Part shown: piece after piece, positions 1 through 8,554 of the stretch
Position numbering within the stretch: the stretch's first letter is position 1
How the letters are laid out: each line of letters begins with the position of its first letter
Assembly: GCF_002741055.1 (NCBI RefSeq)
Contig: NZ_CP016809.1
Span: 4,938,501 to 5,002,500 of the forward strand
Direction of reading: 5' to 3'
Source: Paenibacillus ihbetae
Lineage (GTDB): Bacteria > Bacillota > Bacilli > Paenibacillales > Paenibacillaceae
Length of the DNA: 64,000 nucleotides
The notes under the pieces: model-generated
Database searches by the model: none
Told to the model about the DNA's origin: nothing
What the model saw: only the letters and a program-made list of their open reading frames with translations
Position numbers and translations under genes: made by a program

Positions 1-980
1 ACGGGCGCTTGCCCCATCGTGAGCGTGATGTTTCGTTCAAAAATATGCCCCAGCGGAAACATATTGTACAAAGAGCCATATACGCCGGTAAGCTGGATGG
101 TGCCGAATTTCCGGACCGCCTCGATGGCAATGTCGACCGCGCTCAGCGTGCCGCCCTGGAGCTTCAGCTTTTGGCCGATGGCCTCCATCGCCGTTTTCTT
201 GCCGTCCATGCCGACGCAATCAATGACGATATCGGAACCGCCTTTCGTGATTTCGCGAATGTACAAGCCCATATCATCGTAGTCCTCGAAATTATAGACT
301 TCAGCCTGGTTCATCCTTCTTGCCTTCTCCAGGCGATACGGCACTCTGTCGATGGCAATGACTCGTTTTGCCCCTTTCAACCAGGCGAACTTCTGGACCA
401 TCAGTCCGACCGGCCCGCAGCCCAGCACCGTTACCGTATCGCCATGCTTGACGCCGGCATTTTCGACGCTCCAGTAGGCGGTGGGCAGCACATCGGAGAG
501 GAGGAGCAGCGCCTCATCCTCAAGCTCGCACGATTCCGGAATGACCAGAGGCATGAAGTTGCCGTAAGGCACCCGCAAATACTCGGCTTGACCGCCGGGA
601 TAATTCCCGTAACGGGCAGTGAAGCCGAGATATCCGCCGGAATGGACATCCGGATTGCGGTTGGAGCTGTCGCATTGACTCTCCATATCGTGACTGCAGT
701 AATAGCAGTGTCCGCACGATACGTTGAACGGAATCACGACCCGGTCTCCTTTTTTCACGCGGGTCACGTTGGAGCCGACTTCCTCCACGATCCCCATGGG
801 CTCATGCCCGATGACATAATCCTTCGCCGCCGGCATACCCCCTAGATAAATATGAAGATCCGAGCCGCAAATCGCCGTTGATGTAATTCGAACGATGATA
901 TCGTCCTCGGTTTGGATCGACGGAGCCTCCACCTGCTTCACTTGAATGTCCTTGGCTCCCTGAAACGTAACTGCTCTCAT
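1..980 (-). CDS. zinc-dependent alcohol dehydrogenase (MDR family), 3' end beyond window
   Basis: Reading the minus strand from ATG 980 gives an open frame of 326 codons that runs off the left edge. The start MRAVTFQGAKDIQV is preceded by GGGAGGA. The catalytic zinc ligands are visible: Cys38 in CGSDLH and His59 in GHEPMG. A structural-zinc loop CxxCxxCx7C follows (CGHCYYCSHDMESQC). A Rossmann stretch containing VLGCGPVGLM lies in the second half. The family oxidises alcohols or formaldehyde with NAD(P) in the cytoplasm; the glutathione-independent formaldehyde-dehydrogenase-like branch has the same layout, but the substrate cannot be fixed from sequence. It is transcribed away from the dipeptidase gene, with a 380-bp gap that includes the dipeptidase terminator. 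Confidence 0.85.
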   Translation of the reverse strand, partial: MRAVTFQGAKDIQVKQVEAPSIQTEDDIIVRITSTAICGSDLHIYLGGMPAAKDYVIGHEPMGIVEEVGSNVTRVKKGDRVVIPFNVSCGHCYYCSHDMESQCDSSNRNPDVHSGGYLGFTARYGNYPGGQAEYLRVPYGNFMPLVIPESCELEDEALLLLSDVLPTAYWSVENAGVKHGDTVTVLGCGPVGLMVQKFAWLKGAKRVIAIDRVPYRLEKARRMNQAEVYNFEDYDDMGLYIREITKGGSDIVIDCVGMDGKKTAMEAIGQKLKLQGGTLSAVDIAIEAVRKFGTIQLTGVYGSLYNMFPLGHIFERNITLTMGQAP

Positions 981-1252
981 CAAGAATCCCTCCTAAACAA
1001 AGATGCACTCGGAATTCTAATACCCGATATGTACATATAGAAACGAACTGCCAAGTCGTCAGGAGATTTATTATGAATCTGCCTTTGGCCATTATCATGC
1101 CCCTGCATGATTGTTCCATACGTGTAAACACATGGGGGCCTGCACGTTCCTGTCAATGGAGATGCTGTTTTCGCATGCGATCGGCATGGGGACAGACCAG
1201 ACAAATCCCCGTACTGGAATTAAGGACGCATCGGTTTGTAAAAAGCGGGAAC

Positions 1253-1289
1253 AAACAAAAACACGGATGCCCCGGTGGGACAATCCGTG
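1253..1289 (-). terminator. Rho-independent terminator of the M20 dipeptidase gene
   Basis: CACGGAT (1262-1268) pairs with ATCCGTG (1283-1289), with a G/C-rich inner stem. On the minus strand the stem is followed by TTTTTGTTTGTT. It lies 73 bp past the stop of the dipeptidase gene. The rest of 981-1361 shows no gene; it should hold the promoter of the dehydrogenase, for which TTGACA (minus strand, 1156-1151) is a possible -35 without a convincing -10. Confidence 0.7.
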
Positions 1290-1361
1290 CTCTTTATGCG
1301 CTCGTTCATATTTGTGAACTGTATAGGAAGTTGGCAAAGGGCTGGCAAGCATGGTGCACAA

Positions 1362-2723
1362 TTAGACCAGCTTCATATACTCCACGATCGTCAGCAAGCC
1401 TTTATCGAAATTTTCCAAATTAAAATGTTCATTCGGCGCATGCAGATTTTCATCCGGCAAGCCAAAGCCCATCATCACGGCAGGGGCGTTCAGCGTGCTG
1501 GACAGCTTCTCCACGATCGGAATCGATCCTCCGTCTTTCGTAAACAGCGCACGCGTGCCGTAGACGTTCTCGAAGGCGTCTGCGGCTTTCTGCAGCATCG
1601 GATGGGACGGATCGATGTTGAAGGCGAATGCCTTTTCCTTCGGCTTGAAGGCGATCTTGGCGCCGACCGGGGTGTGGGCATGCAGATGCTTCTCGATCGC
1701 ATCGAGAACAGCCTGCGGATCCTGGTTGGCCACCAGACGGCAGGTGATTTTCGCATGGGCTTCCCTCGGAATGACCGTCTTGCTGCCTTCGCCCTGGAAT
1801 CCGCCATATACCCCGTTCAGCTCAAGCGTTGGGCGCGCGCCGACGCGTTCCACGAAGGAGAAGCCTTCTTCGCCGTAGAGGGAATCCAGCCCGAGATCCT
1901 TCTGGAGCTTCTCTTCGTCAAACTCCTGCTTGGCGAATTCCTCGCGCATTTCAGGGGAAAGCTCGAGCACGCCGTCGTAAAAGCCGTCAACCGCGACGCG
2001 GCCTTGCTCGTCATGAAGCGATGCCAGCAAGGACACCATCGCATGCAGGGCGTTCGGCACGCCGCCGCCGTATGTACCGGAATGAAGATCGGTGTTGGCT
2101 GTTTCAAGGGACAGCTCGAGGGAGCATAATCCGCGAAGGCCTGTCGAGATCGCAGGCTTGCCCGGAGCAAGCAGGGAAGTGTCTGAGATCAGAATCGCAT
2201 CGGCAGCCAGCTTGTCCTTGTTATTATCGAGATACAGCGGCAGGTTCGGGCTGGACACCTCCTCCTCCCCTTCGATACAGAACTTAATATTGACAGGCAG
2301 CTCCTTCTCCTGCTTCAAAATGGCTTCGACCGCCTTAACATGCAGAAACAGCTGACCCTTGTCGTCGGTAGCTCCGCGTGCGTACAGCTTGCCGTCCCGG
2401 ATCGCAGGCTCAAACGGCGGCGTCTCCCACAGGTGAAGCGGGTCAACGGGCTGGACGTCGTAATGGCCGTAAATCAGCAGGGTCGGCTTTCCTTCCGCGT
2501 GGAGATAATCGGCGGTAATGATCGGGTGTCCGTCCGTCTGGTGAATTTCAACATGCTCGAGTCCCGCCTCGGTCAGCTTGCCTGCAAGCCATTCCGCAGC
2601 TCTGGCAACGTCGCCTTTATGCTCGGACAAGGCCGAGATGCTCGGGATCGACAGCCACTCTTTCAGCTCGTTAAGATGAGTCTCCCGGTGCTCCGCGAAA
2701 TACGCTTTATAATCAACGCTCAT
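1362..2723 (-). CDS. M20/M28 family zinc dipeptidase
   Basis: A 453-residue cytoplasmic peptidase of the ArgE/DapE/CPG2 type that hydrolyses dipeptides or N-acyl amino acids with two zinc ions. Visible family motifs are LLIYGHYDVQP (zinc ligand His87, Asp89), the bridging aspartate in GATDDKGQ (Asp120 or 121) and the EGEEE glutamates at 151-155. The dimerisation (lid) domain runs roughly 200-330, with STGLRG and DLHSGTYGGG typical of the dipeptidase subgroup. ENLHAPNEH near the end carries the last zinc histidine. Start ATG 2723 follows GAAGGAGGAACC. It is monocistronic with its own terminator. Length is normal for the family. Confidence 0.92.
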   Translation of the reverse strand: MSVDYKAYFAEHRETHLNELKEWLSIPSISALSEHKGDVARAAEWLAGKLTEAGLEHVEIHQTDGHPIITADYLHAEGKPTLLIYGHYDVQPVDPLHLWETPPFEPAIRDGKLYARGATDDKGQLFLHVKAVEAILKQEKELPVNIKFCIEGEEEVSSPNLPLYLDNNKDKLAADAILISDTSLLAPGKPAISTGLRGLCSLELSLETANTDLHSGTYGGGVPNALHAMVSLLASLHDEQGRVAVDGFYDGVLELSPEMREEFAKQEFDEEKLQKDLGLDSLYGEEGFSFVERVGARPTLELNGVYGGFQGEGSKTVIPREAHAKITCRLVANQDPQAVLDAIEKHLHAHTPVGAKIAFKPKEKAFAFNIDPSHPMLQKAADAFENVYGTRALFTKDGGSIPIVEKLSSTLNAPAVMMGFGLPDENLHAPNEHFNLENFDKGLLTIVEYMKLV

Positions 2724-2837
2724 GATGGTTCCTCCTTCGATTTACATTGGCATTCGAAATGCCGTATCTTCTTATTCTAACCGTTTTTTGGCGAATGCGA
2801 AATAAGAGGCGGAAGAAGGATGCCATTGACAGGGACA

Positions 2838-2874
2838 TAAGCAAAGGATACGCCCGCATTTCCGCGGCGTATCC
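2838..2874 (-). terminator. terminator of the cupin gene
   Basis: Perfect 9-bp inverted repeat GGATACGCC (2846-2854) and GGCGTATCC (2866-2874). On the minus strand it is followed by TTTGCTT. It lies just past the cupin stop codon. The T tract is short, so efficiency may be moderate. Confidence 0.6.
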
Positions 2875-2895
2875 CGTCTTGTGAAATCTTCCTGA

Positions 2896-3681
2896 CTAGA
2901 ATTCCTCGGCAAAAATGTCCCAGCCGTTTCCGATGACCTGACGACGGGGGAGCTGCTCCTGCGGCTGCTGCCCGGAGGGGTGATGAAACGGCTGCTGGAA
3001 ATGGCGCTCTTGCTGCTCGAGCAGCTGCTCCTGCTGCTGCTGAAACATATCGTAATAATCGCGTTTATAAGGGGAGCCGTGCGGATTTTGCTGCTGATGA
3101 TAGGAAGGATGCTGCTGAGTCATTTCACCCTGGACCTGCCCTTGGTTCGGGCAGTCTTTCGGCGGGCCGATCACGACCGTATCCTTAATTGGCGCGAGGG
3201 TTTCTTTCACTTTGGCCTCATTCAGGCAGTACGTGTGCGCAAAGACGCTGGCCGGTGTCAGCCGCAGAAGATCGGAGCCCCCGATGAACTCGGGAACCGG
3301 AGCGTCAAAGATGGCCAATAAATGCGTATCGTCAGCCGTAGCGATTTCGTAATGCCACCAGCCTTGAGGCACGAGGGCAACCTGCCCCGGCGCAATCGGA
3401 AAATTCAACAGCTCCTTCGTAAACGGATTGATCATGGATACCGTTGCCGCTCCCGTGACGGCATACACTAATTCGGATGCGTTCTGGTGGATGTGCGGCT
3501 CCACGACATTGCCCCTGCTGAGATAGATATCCAGCAGCGAGGCATTGCCAAGCGTATTCAATTGGTTGATGGATAGGGAATTGATATAGTTCTGGCTATC
3601 CTTCGTGAAAAATCGGTTTTGGTTGACGTCGTAAGTAAACCGTACAGACGGCGAAGTAAAATCCATATAAGACACTGCCAT
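2896..3681 (-). CDS. cupin protein with glutamine-rich C-terminal tail
   Basis: A 261-residue protein with a single cupin barrel at about 45-130. The metal-ligand pattern is visible: His63, His65 and Glu70 in EPHIHQNASE, with His110 in GWWHYE. Residues 178-261 form a tail rich in Gln, His, Pro and Tyr with runs of three or four glutamines, ending in WDIFAEEF. Such low-complexity tails occur in spore-coat and matrix proteins, but nothing here proves a coat role. Many cupins bind Mn or Fe and act as oxidases, decarboxylases or isomerases; the activity of this one is unknown. There is no signal peptide. The upstream region holds the 22-bp repeat array. Confidence is high for the cupin fold and low for any role. 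Confidence 0.75.
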   Translation of the reverse strand: MAVSYMDFTSPSVRFTYDVNQNRFFTKDSQNYINSLSINQLNTLGNASLLDIYLSRGNVVEPHIHQNASELVYAVTGAATVSMINPFTKELLNFPIAPGQVALVPQGWWHYEIATADDTHLLAIFDAPVPEFIGGSDLLRLTPASVFAHTYCLNEAKVKETLAPIKDTVVIGPPKDCPNQGQVQGEMTQQHPSYHQQQNPHGSPYKRDYYDMFQQQQEQLLEQQERHFQQPFHHPSGQQPQEQLPRRQVIGNGWDIFAEEF

Positions 3682-3845
3682 AGCTGCTTCCGCCCTTCTT
3701 TTTTCGGAGTAGGCATGAACCTATAGAATACGGTATGACTGTGGACAGAAGGGCGTGAGCCCATTTTTCAGAGGGCCCCGGGGCTAAAGGCGGTTAGCAT
3801 CGAGATAGGACCACAAAAAATGACGGAGCGGCTCGTGTCACGATC

Positions 3846-3935
3846 AAAACCGAAAGACGGCTCTGGCTTTCATGAATCACAGCTTACGCTTTCATGAACC
3901 ATTACTTTCGCTTTCATGAACCATTGCGAGCCGTC
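3846..3935 (-). terminator. terminator of the MFS gene with an unusually long repeat-filled loop
   Basis: On the minus strand GACGGCTC (complement of 3928-3935) pairs perfectly with GAGCCGTC (complement of 3856-3863), followed by TTTCGGTTTT. The 64-nt loop is filled by three 22-bp tandem repeats that could fold on themselves through their TTCATGAA palindromes. Position just past the MFS stop supports a terminator. Confidence 0.6.
3866..3931. repeat. three tandem 22-bp repeats with palindromic core TTCATGAA
   Basis: Copies start at 3866, 3888 and 3910, giving an exact 22-bp period (two helical turns). Each begins GCTTTCATGAA; copies 2 and 3 also share CCATT. On the minus strand the copy-1/copy-2 junction (3881-3895) reads ATGAAAGCGTAAGCT, which fits the degenerate cre consensus WTGNAANCGNWNNCW. 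The array could therefore be a phased protein-binding site as well as terminator loop. Confidence 0.75.
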
Positions 3936-3953
3936 TCCTAATGCGCCTGTTGA

Positions 3954-5126
3954 TCAGGCGGCTGGCGCTTTGGAAAGCGACTTTCTTCTTCCGGCAGAGA
4001 AGCTGACCAGCCCAGCTGCCAGGCCAAGCGCAAGCACGAACGCTCCGACCCACGGGTGGTATTGCAGCGTGGAGGACGTGTTGACCATGAAGCCGCCGGC
4101 TCCGGCCCCAGCCGCAAGCCCCAGGTGGATGATCGACGTATTCAAGCTCAAAATCAGGTTCGGAGAGCCCGGGGCTTGCTGGATGAAATAGCTCTGAACG
4201 GCCGGACCCGCGGCGAACATCGAGACGGCCATCAGTCCGATAAGGGGAAGGCCGATCAGAGGGGAGTGCAAGAGCGGAAGAATGGCGAATACCCCGATGT
4301 GGATCAGCATGCTGGAGATAATGACTTTGGGGGCGCCGAACCGGTCGACGCCGTATCCCCCAAGTCTTGCCCCGAAGGCGCCCAGAACGCCAAGCACAAG
4401 CATGACGAGGCTGATTCCTGCAGGAGAAATCCGGAAGATGTCCTGCAGGAATGCCGCAATATAGGTGAATAATACTGAATTGCCGGATTCCCGGAACAGC
4501 GTAAGGAGCAAGGCGCTGACTATCAGGATGCTGCCCAGCACTTTGAATTGCTGATGAAACGGTACCGGCTCATCTCCTTCCACATTAGGCAGGAGACGCG
4601 CGAGAAGGAAAACAATCAGCAGGCTAAGCACGGCCAGCAGCAGGAAGATGGACTGCCAGCTCAGGGCATTTGCGATCGTTATGCCGATCGGAACCCCAAG
4701 CACCATAGCGCTGCTGAAGCCGAGAACGATCGTTCCGATGGCCCGGCCCAGCTGCTCCGGAGCAGCCAGCTTGGCGGCTGCTCCCATGGCGGACACCAGA
4801 TAGACGCCCGAGCTCACGCCCAGCAGAACCCGGGCTCCCATGAGCAGCCATATGTTGTGGCTGGCAAAGGAAACGAGGCTTCCGGCGATATATACCAGGA
4901 GCGAGCCAAGCAGCACCTTTTTTCGGTCCATGCGTGCGGTAAGTGATACCAGGATCGGTGTTCCGATGGCGAACGATAAGGAATAGGCCGTAATCAATTG
5001 GCCGGCGAGTGCAAGCGAAATATGCAGGTCCTCCGATATGGGATACAAGATGCCGGAGACAACCAGCTCGGAGGTAGCGGTCAAAAACACCCCGAGCGTG
5101 ACTAAATACATTGTGAGTCTGTTCAT
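3954..5126 (-). CDS. MFS drug/metabolite exporter (DHA1, AraJ/YdhP-like)
   Basis: A 390-residue inner-membrane proton antiporter with about 12 hydrophobic helices. The start region LGVFLTATSELVVSGIL matches the DHA1 pattern, ARMDRKKVLLG is the motif A loop between helices 2 and 3, and ARVLLGVSSG is the motif B region. A near-polar break after PNVEGDEPVPF marks the central loop between the six-helix halves. ATG 5126 is chosen because AAGGGATGG lies 8 nt upstream of it; an ATG four codons earlier directly abuts that ribosome-binding sequence. The gene is divergent from the HxlR regulator, which probably controls it. Substrate unknown. Confidence 0.85.
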   Translation of the reverse strand: MNRLTMYLVTLGVFLTATSELVVSGILYPISEDLHISLALAGQLITAYSLSFAIGTPILVSLTARMDRKKVLLGSLLVYIAGSLVSFASHNIWLLMGARVLLGVSSGVYLVSAMGAAAKLAAPEQLGRAIGTIVLGFSSAMVLGVPIGITIANALSWQSIFLLLAVLSLLIVFLLARLLPNVEGDEPVPFHQQFKVLGSILIVSALLLTLFRESGNSVLFTYIAAFLQDIFRISPAGISLVMLVLGVLGAFGARLGGYGVDRFGAPKVIISSMLIHIGVFAILPLLHSPLIGLPLIGLMAVSMFAAGPAVQSYFIQQAPGSPNLILSLNTSIIHLGLAAGAGAGGFMVNTSSTLQYHPWVGAFVLALGLAAGLVSFSAGRRKSLSKAPAA

Positions 5127-5232
5127 ACACGAATCCATCCCTTCAGCTTTGTGGAATATCCGAGTTCACCGGATCATGGCTAGCACATGCCGATTCGGAT
5201 GTTTAACTTACGCGAGATCTCTTTGTGTTTGT

Positions 5233-5261
5233 ATTATAAGTAAGCCCCATATATTATGTAA
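5233..5261 (-). promoter_or_regulatory. probable sigA promoter of the MFS gene
   Basis: Minus-strand TATAAT (complement of 5233-5238) lies about 105 bp before the start codon. TTACAT sits 17 bp further upstream (5256-5261) as a weak -35. A weak -35 with a perfect -10 suits a regulated gene. Confidence 0.45.
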
Positions 5262-5299
5262 GAAGGCAAATAAAATAGATATTATCCAGCTCGTTGGAT

Positions 5300-5316
5300 T
5301 TACTAACAATTAGTAA
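5300..5316. promoter_or_regulatory. candidate HxlR operator
   Basis: Perfect palindrome TTACTAA-CAA-TTAGTAA in the divergent MFS/HxlR intergenic region, 23 bp before the regulator GTG start. Its TACT-N7-AGTA skeleton resembles the inverted repeat described for YodB/CatR-type HxlR regulators in Bacillus subtilis, as remembered. Confidence 0.55.
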
Positions 5317-5338
5317 GTGTATGAGGAGGAATGAAGCG

Positions 5339-5767
5339 GTGGGCACGTTAAGGAAAGAGCTTCAGGGAGCAGAAAATCTTGTGGAGCAAGAGCAAAGTCA
5401 CCAGCTTCAAGATGAACATGATGCTGCTCGTGACACAGAGCTCTATGATTTCAAGCATATCTGCACGGTTCTTCAAATACTCGGCGCAAAATGGGCCTTT
5501 CTGGTCATCGCGCAGCTGGCGCAGGGACCCAAACGGTTCAACCAGCTTCATCGGGACGTCGCGGTCGTGAAGACGCAGTCCCTTACCAACGTGCTGCGGC
5601 ATCTGGAGCTTTCCGGGATCGTCTCCCGGACGGTAATTCCGACCGTGCCGGTGTCGGTGGAATATGCCCTGACGGCGAAAGGCATGGATTTCCTGGATTC
5701 ATTGACGGCAATGGAGCGCTGGGCCATGAAATGGGGAGCCGAGCCGCTCCGGCAGACCCAATCCTGA
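5339..5767 (+). CDS. HxlR family transcriptional regulator
   Basis: A winged-helix DNA-binding protein of the HxlR (DUF24) family, which often senses quinones or electrophiles. Core motifs are HICTVLQILGAKWAFLVIAQL, QGPKRFNQLHRDV and VKTQSLTNVLRHLELSGIVSR (recognition helix region), then the wing VSVEYALTAKG. GTG 5339 is preferred over upstream in-frame ATGs because GAGGAGGA ends 8 nt before it, giving 142 residues, with an acidic Gln-rich N-terminal extension before the domain. No cysteine sits at the N-terminus where redox-sensing relatives carry one; the only visible candidate is the Cys in HICTV. Divergent from the MFS exporter. Confidence 0.85.
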   Translation: MGTLRKELQGAENLVEQEQSHQLQDEHDAARDTELYDFKHICTVLQILGAKWAFLVIAQLAQGPKRFNQLHRDVAVVKTQSLTNVLRHLELSGIVSRTVIPTVPVSVEYALTAKGMDFLDSLTAMERWAMKWGAEPLRQTQS

Positions 5768-5788
5768 ACGGCGGGCAGCCGGAAACAA

Positions 5789-5833
5789 GCTCAATTCTCT
5801 GGATATTGATCCCGGGAATTGAGTTTTCTTTTT
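5789..5833 (+). terminator. terminator of the HxlR gene
   Basis: CTCAATTC (5790-5797) pairs with GAATTGAG (5816-5823), followed by TTTTCTTTTTT. The loop contains a small GGAT/ATCC pairing. Confidence 0.75.
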
Positions 5834-5902
5834 TATGAAAATTTCGTATTCTTATATATAACTTTTTCAAGTATGTGAGAACACTGGAGGTGAAATGACG
5901 GA

Positions 5903-8359
5903 TTGGGAAAGCCGAAAGCGAACCTGCTGACCAAGCTGCTGATTTCCTATTTTCTTGTGCTGCTGTTTCCGATTGCCATGATTTTGTTCTATTACTACCC
6001 GTATTCCGCCGATGTCGTGAAGGAGAAGGAGCTGGATTGGAACGCGCATATTACCGAGCAGTTTATGACTACTATGGATACGTTCACGGGGTATGTGTAC
6101 AACCTGCCGTACGAGCTTGTCCAGAACCGCGAATTCAGGATGTACCAGGCGGAGGAGAGCGACTATCAACGCGTGCTCATTGCCAATGAAATGAAAAAAT
6201 ACAACGCAACCGATGCCTTTATTTACAACACGCTGCTGTACGTGAAGAACATCGGTTATTTGTTTTCCAAGACTGGAAGCGCATACAGCGTGCAGGATTT
6301 GGCGATTCCCGGCGTGGGATTCTATTATGAGGCCTGGCCGCATGAGGAGATGGTGAACACGCTCAACACATTAAGCCGGCCCATCGTGCGGCCGGTGGAG
6401 AACGTCATTATTCCCGGTCATAACCGGCTCAGGCTGCTGACCTTCCTTCAGCCGCTGCCGGTCGGCGGCTCCAACTCGCCGGGCGCCGTCCTTATCATGG
6501 TCCGGGAGGACACGATCCTTCGGATGATGCGGTCGGTATCCGAAATTTATACCGGGGATTTTTTTGTTTTTGATCATGAGGGACGGCCTCTGGTCGCTTC
6601 CAACAAGACGATCTATGAGGCGTCCGATGAAATGCCGGCGCTCGTACAGGGCATGGGAGCAGACCCGGGGTCCACATCCGGAATCGAGCGGATCAACGGG
6701 ATTTCGTATCTCGTCTCGACGTCGGTATCGGATAAGAACGGGTGGAAATATGTGAGCCTGATTCCGGTGTCGGAATCGCTGCAAGGCCTACGGACCATTC
6801 AATGGAATACGGCCCTCCTCGTCGGGCTTGTTTTGCTGCTTGAGGTGATCGTGGTTTACATTTCCATCCGTAAAAATTATCATCCGATCAGGCGGCTTGT
6901 CGATGTGGCGGTCAGCTTGTTCGAGCCGCAGCAGCGAAGGCCCATGAACGAGATCGATACAATCCGCTATACGCTCAGCGAGCTGTCCGCCGCCAACAGC
7001 AGGCTTGACGAAAGGGTGAAGGGAACGTTACCGATTATGCGGGATAATATCCTGTTCGGGCTCGTCAGCGGGCAATACGGGACGTGGGAGTCATTCGCGC
7101 AGGAGGCGGATAAGGTCGGAGTTACGTTTGGCGGATTCCGGCCAGGCAGCGAAACCAAGCCTCAGGGCTCCCCATTTCACGATCCTCCATCACCAATCGA
7201 CCCGGCCCAAGAAGCACCACCGGCTGCTGTGCCGGTCGACCCGGCCCAAGAAGCACCATCGCCTGCTGCTTCGGTTCTTGAGACGATGCAGGGGGGCCAT
7301 CCGGCTGTGTCCGGCGATACCATTCTTACGGTGGCCGTGCTGGCGTGCGAATCCGGGGAAGAGTTCAATACCGCTGCGGATTTCTGCAGGCAAGCCGAGG
7401 ATCGCTGGCCTGACGGCGTGAACGGATATTTTTGCAGAAGCGTGTATCATCATGAAATCGTCCTGATTTGCGCTCATCCACCGAGCTTTCCGCTTCAAGC
7501 CTTTTTGACGCAGCTCCAGGAGGAGCTCGTCAGCGCAGAGGGGACCCGGGTGATGATCGGCATCGGGAAGCCGGGAGAATACCGCTGCCCGAGGGCGGCG
7601 CAAACGTCATATTTGCAGGCGCTCCGGACGGTGGAGCATGTGCGGGTTCGCCAAGCAGCGCCGGTGCTGACCTTTGACGAGATCGGAGCGACGCATTCCG
7701 GCGCCGTCTCTTACGTCGCCGAGATGCTGCAGTCGCTGGAGCTCTCCATCCTGAAGAACGAGCCCGAGATGGTGGCCGGCTTGACCGAACGGCTGATCGG
7801 GTATATCCGCAGTGACGGCATGCCGCCGCATATGATCCGAAGCGTGTATCTAAACACGGTGACCGTCATCATCAACGGCCTGCAGCGCTTTCGCCGCGAA
7901 GATCAAACGCTCCTGCGGCTGACGGACGCGGCTTTCAAGCCGCGCTATACCATGGAGCAAATGACCGGCATTATTCGCGAGAGCAGCTTGAAGCTGTGCG
8001 AATTCATCCGGGAGACGATCCCCGCCGCCCGCACGGCAACACGGGAAGAGATCCTGGCGGTCATCGATGACAAAGGGTTGGATCCGAGCTGCTCCCTGCA
8101 GCTGATGGCTGACCACTTCGGCATGTCCGTATCGAATTTCAGCCACCATTTCAAGAAAACGATGGGACAAAATTTCAAGGAATACATCGAACGGCTTCGC
8201 ATTCAAACATCGATTCAGCTGCTGCGGGAGACCGACGAAACGCTGGAGTCGATCGCTCAGAAGTCGGGATACACCAATACCTCGAGCTTTATCCGGGCCT
8301 TCAAGAAAATCATGGGCACCACGCCGGGGCAATACCGGAGCACTCACAAGGACGCGTGA
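5903..8359 (+). CDS. membrane-bound AraC family regulator of the first sugar ABC cluster
   Basis: An 818-residue one-component sensor-regulator. A transmembrane helix lies at about 8-32, an extracellular sensor of about 260 residues follows, and a second helix lies near 298-318 (LLVGLVLLLEVIVVYISI). Then comes a cytoplasmic linker with a degenerate GGDEF-like or YesN-type middle region, and a C-terminal AraC double HTH at about 715-815 (LQLMADHFGMSVSNFSHHFKK and LESIAQKSGYTNTSSFIRAF). Such proteins, typical of Paenibacillus, usually activate the adjacent sugar transporter operon. The start is TTG 5903, with GGAGGTGA 9 nt upstream; nearby ATG and GTG triplets are out of frame. The linker holds a 13-residue duplication (DPAQEAP twice). 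Confidence 0.85.
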   Translation: MGKPKANLLTKLLISYFLVLLFPIAMILFYYYPYSADVVKEKELDWNAHITEQFMTTMDTFTGYVYNLPYELVQNREFRMYQAEESDYQRVLIANEMKKYNATDAFIYNTLLYVKNIGYLFSKTGSAYSVQDLAIPGVGFYYEAWPHEEMVNTLNTLSRPIVRPVENVIIPGHNRLRLLTFLQPLPVGGSNSPGAVLIMVREDTILRMMRSVSEIYTGDFFVFDHEGRPLVASNKTIYEASDEMPALVQGMGADPGSTSGIERINGISYLVSTSVSDKNGWKYVSLIPVSESLQGLRTIQWNTALLVGLVLLLEVIVVYISIRKNYHPIRRLVDVAVSLFEPQQRRPMNEIDTIRYTLSELSAANSRLDERVKGTLPIMRDNILFGLVSGQYGTWESFAQEADKVGVTFGGFRPGSETKPQGSPFHDPPSPIDPAQEAPPAAVPVDPAQEAPSPAASVLETMQGGHPAVSGDTILTVAVLACESGEEFNTAADFCRQAEDRWPDGVNGYFCRSVYHHEIVLICAHPPSFPLQAFLTQLQEELVSAEGTRVMIGIGKPGEYRCPRAAQTSYLQALRTVEHVRVRQAAPVLTFDEIGATHSGAVSYVAEMLQSLELSILKNEPEMVAGLTERLIGYIRSDGMPPHMIRSVYLNTVTVIINGLQRFRREDQTLLRLTDAAFKPRYTMEQMTGIIRESSLKLCEFIRETIPAARTATREEILAVIDDKGLDPSCSLQLMADHFGMSVSNFSHHFKKTMGQNFKEYIERLRIQTSIQLLRETDETLESIAQKSGYTNTSSFIRAFKKIMGTTPGQYRSTHKDA
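7197..7258 (+). repeat. 39-bp-period duplication inside the AraC linker
   Basis: A 23-bp segment beginning TCGACCCGGCCC occurs at 7197-7219 and 7236-7258, encoding DPAQEAP twice in a Pro/Ala-rich linker. The period of 13 codons keeps frame, so copy-number change would alter linker length only. Confidence 0.8.
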
Positions 8360-8520
8360 GCCGCCGATGGCGTTGGCCATGTCCGCCGAAGCACGCTAGG
8401 CACGCGTGCCTCTCCCGGCGTGCGGCAAAATGATGGTTGCTGCATGTTCATATTCGCTCGGACGATGCGGCATGCAGCCGGCGATTTTTGAATATCTACA
8501 ATTTTTGAATGTCCGCATAG

Positions 8521-8550
8521 AGAGGCAGATCCCTGATTTGCCTCTTCTTT
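8521..8550 (+). terminator. possible terminator of the AraC gene
   Basis: AGAGGCA (8521-8527) pairs with TGCCTCT (8539-8545) and is followed by TCTTT. The T tract is short and the hairpin lies 160 bp past the AraC stop, so the call is tentative. Confidence 0.4.
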
Positions 8551-8554
8551 GGCG

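Noticed and set aside
3866..3931. Possible CRISPR array at the 22-bp repeats
   Set aside because: Units are directly adjacent without spacers, only three copies, and no cas gene is in the window.
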